Source: Polytrichum commune
Lineage: Eukaryota; Streptophyta; Polytrichopsida; Polytrichales; Polytrichaceae
Length of the DNA stretch: 64,000 nt
Assembly: GCA_950295325.1 (NCBI GenBank)
Contig: OX485805.1
Coordinates: 37,557,501 to 37,621,500 of the forward strand
Direction: 5' to 3'
This document shows positions 58,001-64,000 of this stretch, in pieces. Both the position numbers and the translations under genes were made by a program. The notes beneath the pieces were generated by a model, which made no database searches, was not told the origin of the DNA, and saw nothing but the letters and a program-made list of their open reading frames with translations. Position 1 is the stretch's first letter. Every line of letters starts with the position of its first letter.

Positions 58001-58960
58001 TGGTTAGATTCATGAAAGGCATCCAACAAGACAAGTGTCTAAACGGGATTGGACTACAAGCTCAAAATTTATCAATTGTCCTAGAGTAATAGTCAACAAC
58101 AAGGAGGACTAGGTATTCATTTAAAGAATTAGCACATACACATTTTAATAATAATTGTAACTAAAACAATGAGGATTTGAAATCAAGGGCCCTCAAGAAT
58201 CATCCAAATCCCAAACTGTGGGAAATAAGAAAGCCAATTTTGCAAATTATGAGCCCTCAAGGTTATTGTAAAGTGAAAGTGGATCATGATGAGGGACTGC
58301 AACATATGTTTGGGTTCGGGTCCTAACCGTGGCCATATAGTATTTTTGGGAGCCACTAGCAATTTAGTTGATTGTCACAAGCCTTAGTATATGTTACACC
58401 CACCATTAATTTATTTTCATGGACATGACGCAACATCTGGTAGATCAAGAAACACTTTCCACTTGTTCTCATGTGGACCCTCTAGCCTTTAAGGTCTAGT
58501 GCATGATGAAGTTCGACTAACTCTGGATTGTCAACTAATCACATTATTTGTATATCATGGCCGAGAGCCCTCAAGCTCTCCTACATGTAATGTGGCCCTA
58601 AACCACCTCGGTGAGGTCAATTCTATTAGTCTCCCAAAAAATTGCTACATGTTTTGTGGGCACAAACCAAACATGCATTCAAGCAACATTGTTTAGGCAT
58701 TGTCAGTTTTATGAGGTCGGATTTGGACCAATAATACTATTTGGTAACTGTTTCTATCAAAGTTGCAAGGTTTTTAAGTCACTTATTCAAATTGCCAAAA
58801 GGAAGGCGCTACACCATACATTGCATCATGGCCAACCATTGATTATATAGGGTGAATGGGCTCATATTCATGCTGGTGATATTAAAACCAATGTTTCTTT
58901 TTCTTTTTTATCTTTCAAAATGCTGAAAGATAGGTACCTCAACAAATCCAACTCTTATTG
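55009..58960 (-). repeat. R1: non-coding repeat, right copy
   Basis: It is an inverted copy of 10422-14208 over its whole length, ~165 bp longer through small indels. Its two ends coincide with the end of the second A/B unit (55006) and the start of the third (58961). It therefore either inserted between two tandem units or marks a recombination junction. There is no coding domain. Confidence 0.75.
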
Positions 58961-59044
58961 GTTCACCATGGCCGATGATGACCTGGTGAGTGCACAACCT
59001 AAGTTTCTGGGCGACGTTCTCAGCCATCTCAACGGCGCTGTGTA
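58961..59044 (+). pseudogene. B3: terminal remnant of the A paralogue
   Basis: Only the last ~84 bp remain (GACCTGGTGAGTGCACAAC ... GCTGTGTAG), corresponding to the 3' end of B2. There is no usable frame. Confidence 0.65.
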
Positions 59045-59103
59045 GGACCAAATTAGCTTCGTTCGTCTCCATCAAGTCATGTATTAACCTACACTATGTT
59101 TAG

Positions 59104-59890
59104 TTACCTTATCAACTCGACCTGATGTGAAGTTCTTGACTTAGATGTGAAGTCTATTACCTTCTCTATGCTGTGTCTCTTTTCTGTTACTATGAGCTTA
59201 GCAGCAACAGTTTTACGCATCATTGTAAGACTCATCTGCCACAAGAAGCACCTTGTGTCATCACTCCGAACATCACTCCATGGAGAAAGTCTGTCGACCC
59301 AGGTCAAAGGCTGATCCTTGTTTTATGTGAATTGCTTATCACGAAGAAGAATCATGATACATGGCCATGGCAATTGCGGTTGACACATATTGCAAGTACT
59401 AGGAGGCAAATACCCAGCAACATTGCAGGAGCTCTAAGTTCATCATCACCGCACGGAATTCGGGAACACGAAAACGTGAACACAATTTTACCACTTCCCT
59501 GCCAGCATGCAAAATCTCAGTATAACAATCAAGAGCGCACATGTTATCAGCTCTGGACTCTGCGACGATTTTCCAAAGAATGGTGGAAGAATCTTTATTT
59601 GCAACCTTATCAATCAGGACCAGGAATTTCACAAAGAAATGCTTCCCAACACTGAATAGGTATCTTGAGATGCAACCACTATCTCCGAACTTCTGCCCAT
59701 AGCTTCTTGAGGTCCGGTTCCTCAATATCCACTAAATCTATATATTATATTGCTTATATGACTAGTTGAACACATCATTCTTCAGCTCTCTGCCGAACGC
59801 CATGATCCTCAATCGCCCAGCCTCACCAGCAAATGGATTTATACGCATCTCCGATCATCGATCAAGCGCCCCAACAAGTCCTGTGGTGAC
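59104..59890 (-). other. Conserved open segments, third copy
   Basis: The reverse-strand frame 59725-59399 again reads VANKDSSTILWKIVAESRAD, then N(M)CALDCYTEILHAGREVV. The RHSIEKVI segment is truncated by the deletion near 59110-59140. Coding status is uncertain, as in the other copies. Confidence 0.28.
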
Positions 59891-60200
59891 CTGTGAATAC
59901 CAAAAACAAAACAGAAATGTTAAATTATTGGTGACAGATGCTTACAAAACCCAGCCACGTCACCAGTCTCCAGGCGTTCTGTAAGTAGAGAAAGTATACT
60001 GCAAAGCACAAAGCTCCATGATCAGTGCACGACTTTCACTACGTACGACCGATGCAGCTCTCATTCCCGGCTTGATCTTGAATGATGATCAATTGTGCAC
60101 GAAAGAATCCAAGCGGTGCCGCTTTGGCCTGCAGAGCAAGATTCGCAATGTATAAGTGCCGTACCTGACTTGATGGAGACGAACGCAGGTTAAGTTTGCT

Positions 60201-60581
60201 CTACACGGCGATGGTGGCGAGAACGAGGCCCAGAAGCGAGTTCACCAACCCGCCCAGGAGGCTGAGGACGGTCGTGGTGACCGCGCCCACCGTCACCTGA
60301 ATGCCACCCACGACCTGGGTGAGGATCACCTCCGTGACACCCAGGGGGAGGTCGATGGAGCTTGTGATCTCGTTCCCCAGGCTGTTCACCAAGCTCAGGA
60401 CCAGGCCCAACGCCTCTTGGGTGACGGTGACGACGGCTGTGACACCCGCCGCGATGTCGATGCCGTTCACGTTGATGCTCACAGGAGTCTGGTTCTTAAC
60501 ACTCACGCTGACCCCATGCACCGCCATGACGGCGGCCAACAGGACCATGCAGATGAGAGCGCTCTTCGCGGCGGACGCCAT
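60201..60581 (-). CDS. Secreted hydrophobic 126-residue protein, gene A3
   Basis: Length and signal peptide are the same as A1. By my reading it differs from A1 by Leu-to-Val in the TTTLLSLL segment (TTTVLSLL here) and Gly-to-Ala near residue 123 (shared with A2). The start codon context (GATCAAATGGCG) is the same in all three. The promoter has a longer TA stretch (TTATATATAT at 60721-60730). Upstream homology to the other units ends about 400 bp before the start codon, so this copy has a different distal promoter. Confidence 0.8.
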   Translation of the reverse strand: MASAAKSALICMVLLAAVMAVHGVSVSVKNQTPVSINVNGIDIAAGVTAVVTVTQEALGLVLSLVNSLGNEITSSIDLPLGVTEVILTQVVGGIQVTVGAVTTTVLSLLGGLVNSLLGLVLATIAV

Positions 60582-60720
60582 TTGATCGCTCGATCCAACT
60601 CTTTGGATCCTCGTAAAGTGCTGCAGCTGTAGAAAGCTGGAGGAGGAGTATGAGGAGGATGGATCCGGTAGCTGCAGCTGCAATGAAAGATGATGGTGAA
60701 CTCCGAGGACGGTGTGCACA

Positions 60721-60979
60721 TTATATATATAGCTCATCGCCTCCGTCATACATGATCCGGACACCTCTAGCAGCGTCGACGTCGCCGCGTGATTCCACCC
60801 CATGAAAGTGTTGTCGACGTCTTATCTGCCAATTGATAATCCTTCATGAGTCGTGCCTCGATGTTCCTTGGATTGGGATAATCTTCTTCCGGTGCACTTT
60901 AGGCTCACTTTAGGCTGGACTGCAGCTGCCTGCATGGCCACTTGCAGTTGGGGAACGCTGACTTTCATGTGCATGCATG
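60721..60979 (-). promoter_or_regulatory. Promoter of gene A3: expanded TATA and RY motif
   Basis: The reverse-strand TATA region at 60730-60721 is lengthened by TA repeats relative to A1 and A2. CATGCATG is kept at 60979-60972, right at the edge of the duplicated unit. Confidence 0.55.
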
Positions 60980-60999
60980 GGGCTTATATGAATGTGCCT

Positions 61000-61145
61000 A
61001 CGTAGACTACTTATGATGTACCAAGTGAGGAAGCTCCCAAAAGGAGTCAAGGTCTGGCTTACCCTTGCAACTTAACCTCAAATAACTCTTTTTCAGTGGC
61101 TGCTATATATGGATGGCATCACAGGACTGTTCACTACTACAATGA
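61000..61145 (-). repeat. Inverted partner of the fragment at 16.64 kb
   Basis: Its reverse complement carries 'gtcctgtgatg', 'agcagccactgaaaaagag' and 'agggtaagccaga' in the same order as 16690-16830. It directly follows the third A/B unit. Confidence 0.55.
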
Positions 61146-63054
61146 GGGCAAATAAGACCGTTATTGGAACGTATTTGTTTCCAAGGAAATCTGTCAACAT
61201 AAATTTGGAACACCTCTAGAACACACCACTACATCATACGTGCTTGCAATATTTTTTTTCCGTTCGAGTTTCCAACGGTTCTCATATGGTTGTATGACAT
61301 AATTTCACTATCATCACATCATGTTTCATTGGTTTTTGTTGCAATTTTGTATTTTATTTTATTTTCATATATCTCGCAATCTTGGAAGAGATGCAAGTAT
61401 GTTGATATTCAGACATTTTCATATCGTTATCTTGATGAATTGTGTGCATATATATGAAAATTTTATATTCTTTTGTGTCTCATTTAATTGACATTAAGAG
61501 TGATTTTTTGTTGACGTGTTCAACACCACAATGCATTATGGAGCATTAATAGGAAATGCATTTATAATAACAGATGATGTAGCGTGCCTAGTGCACATGC
61601 ACACAACTTAAGGTTACATCAATGTACAAACGTGTATCTAGGGAAGTATTCTTTAGGCCCCAATTATAAATGCATGGGTGATTTTATGCCACCTTTTTAT
61701 TTGCAAAAATGGAAAATGATACTATTACAAACATTCATATGTCTACTTACAAGGTCAACAAAAGTATGTGTATAGTACCTTAGAAGTGCACTCCCCGTAA
61801 TATGCACAAGGACCAATCATGGTGTTCATATACCTACAATAACAATGGAACATCCAATGCATGAAGAATTTCAAAATGAATTTAATATTCGGAAGTACAG
61901 TAATAAAGACCATGGGTTTTCATGACTTCAAATCTTGAATGAATGGGGCCATTCACGGTTGGGGTACTACTTTTGGGACAAAGGACTTAAGGACTTTGTC
62001 GCATTGATCTTGGTTTTTATCATGATTTACTATTATTTTATCAATAAATTTTACATAAATAAGTAGATAGTTCATAAACTTTATCAAGAAAGATTTTTAT
62101 TATTATTTAATAATCACCCTAAACCCTAAACCCTAGGCCACATCAGTGGCATTTTTTTGCTATTTAGGTGTGCATTGGTGGTCAATTATTTCCTGTTATG
62201 TATCTTGGTACCTTGGTAAAAGTGCCATGTGTCCATTCGTATAAATTTTTTTGTCCAATTCTAATACTAGACGTTCCTTTTACGTGTGGCCGTGAGTATA
62301 TGTATATTTGGACATGTTTGGTGCCACATGTAAAGTTGGGCAATTGCTATTCAATACATATTTGGTTCTATTGGTACACACTTGAACGATGAGTGTGAGG
62401 AAAATTTTTGGGATCGTTTCGATTGATTCTTGTTGTCCTTTTTATTCTTTGATCCTAAGGTGAACAATTAAGACAACACTCTTGAATGTCCTTTAAGGAA
62501 TCAAAAAGATATCTTAGATGACCCTATTCCTTTTAAATTAACTTTGTCAGTGTACTCGATATGGAGTATGAAATGTAGGTATGATCCAAAATATGCTTCA
62601 CAATACAAATCTAAGCATACCAAGCATGTGAAGTTATCCAAAAAAATCCGTTTTCCGTTAGACGGCCAAAAGTAGTACCCCAACCGTGAATGGCCCTGAA
62701 TTTCAAATACGTGTCATTGGAAAACGGGGTTGTAATGATGCTACAATGAAGACAAATTTCTCATCAATTGGGGAAGCATAATTTTTTTTGAAATTCATCA
62801 TGAAACTATTTTATTTCTTTCAACAACATGGATGACTTGAAATGAATGGGAAATTTACATGTTGGAGATCTTTAGCAAGAGTTGGGGGTGGAAGGTGAAC
62901 TTCACAAACATGTAATCATCTCCAGAATATTTTTGCATTATACTCGATTAAAAATGATGAAAGTAAAGTGAATCTATGTTTTTTATAATTTTATAATAAC
63001 ATAAAAAATTTCATTAACAAAGAGAAATCTATCCAACAAGTGAGGATAAAACTC
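61146..63054. other. AT-rich DNA with a telomere-like motif
   Basis: The sequence at 62117-62135 reads CCCTAAACCCTAAACCCTA, two and a half plant-type telomere units. A shorter AGGGTTTAGGGTT occurs at 63356. No gene is recognised. Confidence 0.5.
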
Positions 63055-63300
63055 GGGGGGGAGGGGCACTCCCTTGTATATTTTGCATACACCTGTGATA
63101 ATGACCTATTAAAATGGGGGCTATTTACCTATGAGAAAGGATTATAAGGGATGCTAATTTTTGAAATAATGGTAAATTGTTGTGATTATTTGCACCCTAT
63201 TGGTAATTATAAATTCTTGGATGGTTGATTTTATGGTACCCTATATTACTTATATGTATTTTTTTCCCCTGATTGCCCCCATTCCTTAAAGTGTATGATA
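63055..63300 (-). mobile_element. Diverged relative of the G-run MITE, incomplete
   Basis: It starts CTCGGGGGGGAGGGGCACT. Its reverse complement contains 'taagtaatatagggta' and a GGGGGC block upstream, in the order seen in the 28.1- and 31.1-kb elements. The other end (around 63300) has no CTCGG terminus, and I see no target duplication. It is probably an old truncated copy in inverted orientation. Confidence 0.45.
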
Positions 63301-64000
63301 CAATAGAATTCTTGTTAGAAGCACATGTACAAAGTAAGAGAAACAAACATTTACTAGGGTTTAGGGTTCAGGATCACACTGAAGTCCGGGCAAAGCAAAA
63401 CACTAAACAATAACAACAAAAGATTGCAATTACATGTCATTAAGCAACACGAGCCAACGAATAAAATTTATGTTGGATAACACAATTAGAAACCTTGAGG
63501 TCTTAGGGAACAGGCCAGCCACATGTGTCTCAAAGTCACATTTACAAGGTTTGCAGAATCCCTACAATTGATGCCTTGATCTTCCAATCCTACACATTGG
63601 AGGAAAATCCCACGCCATGCAAGCAAAATCCACCTAAACTAGCTAGGCTACCATTTACACATGTGGGAGATATGAGGGTACTCGAATTGAAATGACTACT
63701 ACAGATTTCAAGGTATACTAATGATCATTCAGTCCTTTTTCCAAATTATATCTCCACATGTGTGAGATAGTACAAATTTAGCAGGTTTTATTTTTTATTT
63801 GAAATGAACTCACTCAATGAGTTTGCATCTACCTCATCTAAGGTGTAGATTTTGCTAGTTGATTCATACAGTAGAGACACAGTTGAGATAATAGCATCCA
63901 CATCAACCCACACATAGTCACTCTCAACATACTTATATTTGTTGAGACCCGGCTGTTTTTTGAACCAATGGAGGTAAGCCATAGCAGTTGGGAAGAGCGT
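63301..64000. other. AT-rich DNA at window edge
   Basis: A reverse-strand frame at 63788-63982 (64 residues, MAYLHWFKKQPGLNKYKYVE...) is bounded by a stop and the window edge. It has no motif I recognise, but it could be the start of an exon. Confidence 0.3.

Larger units (their letters stand above)
58961..60982 (-). repeat. Third A/B unit, truncated
   Basis: It matches about 44055-46523 of the right arm in the same orientation, with a ~430-bp internal deletion relative to it (between about 59095 and 44640-equivalent). The left end starts inside pseudogene B at GGTTCACCATGGCCG. The right end stops just past the RY motif at 60982. The copia LTR and the outer 2 kb of the unit are not present. 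Confidence 0.85.

Overview
The window looks like a gene-poor, repeat-dense stretch of a land-plant nuclear genome. Evidence: introns with GT/AG borders, two Ty1/copia lineages with primer sites complementary to initiator tRNA-Met, two plant-type host genes (a DUF89 phosphatase and a plant-type glycosyltransferase, both broken), relics of MULE and hAT transposases, several TIR/MITE families, and short CCCTAAA-type motifs. The MULE-type protein resembles ones I associate with bryophytes, so a moss or other non-seed plant is a reasonable guess. That is not proven, and no species is claimed. I see no tRNA, rRNA, CRISPR or bacterial-style operon.

1-31.7 kb: no intact gene. The DNA is AT-rich and layered with old repeats: a 3.8-kb non-coding repeat (R1, 10.4-14.2 kb, with an inverted copy at 55.0-59.0 kb); tandem arrays at 8.2 and 16.1 kb; a 943-bp TIR element with a TA duplication and a matching empty site (19.5 kb); a hAT-like transposase pseudogene (21.8-22.8 kb); inverted ~210-bp arms around 22.8-25.6 kb; two MITEs with G-run termini and exact 8-bp target duplications (28.1 and 31.1 kb); and a SWIM-finger MULE-type pseudogene (29.1-31.7 kb) carrying one of those MITEs.

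31.7-61.0 kb: the core of the window. A ~4.5-kb unit carries an intact 126-residue secreted, hydrophobic, cysteine-free protein gene (A) and a decayed tail-to-tail paralogue (B). It is present as an inverted pair (31.68-36.20 kb, and 43.75-47.10 plus 53.95-55.01 kb), with a third truncated copy at 58.96-60.98 kb. The three A genes at 34.18, 45.75 and 60.20 kb are almost identical and each keeps a TATA box and an upstream RY (CATGCATG) motif. Between the inverted arms lie two wrecked host genes. The first is a DUF89/4'-phosphopantetheine-phosphatase gene whose 5' exons run on + and whose last two exons run on -, with the middle missing. The second is a glycosyltransferase gene with an in-frame TGA, whose exon-end/splice-donor region has been tandemly multiplied about six times.

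A defective Ty1/copia element (47.10-53.95 kb) splits the right arm. Its left end is a ~1-kb inverted copy of its own right end, and its primer site matches the anticodon region of initiator tRNA-Met (half-tRNA priming, as in Drosophila copia). A second copia fragment at 36.04 kb has the ordinary 3'-end-type primer site and interrupts pseudogene B.

61.0-64.0 kb: AT-rich, with a dispersed repeat, a telomere-like motif and a diverged G-run MITE relative. The only genes I consider potentially functional are the three A copies.
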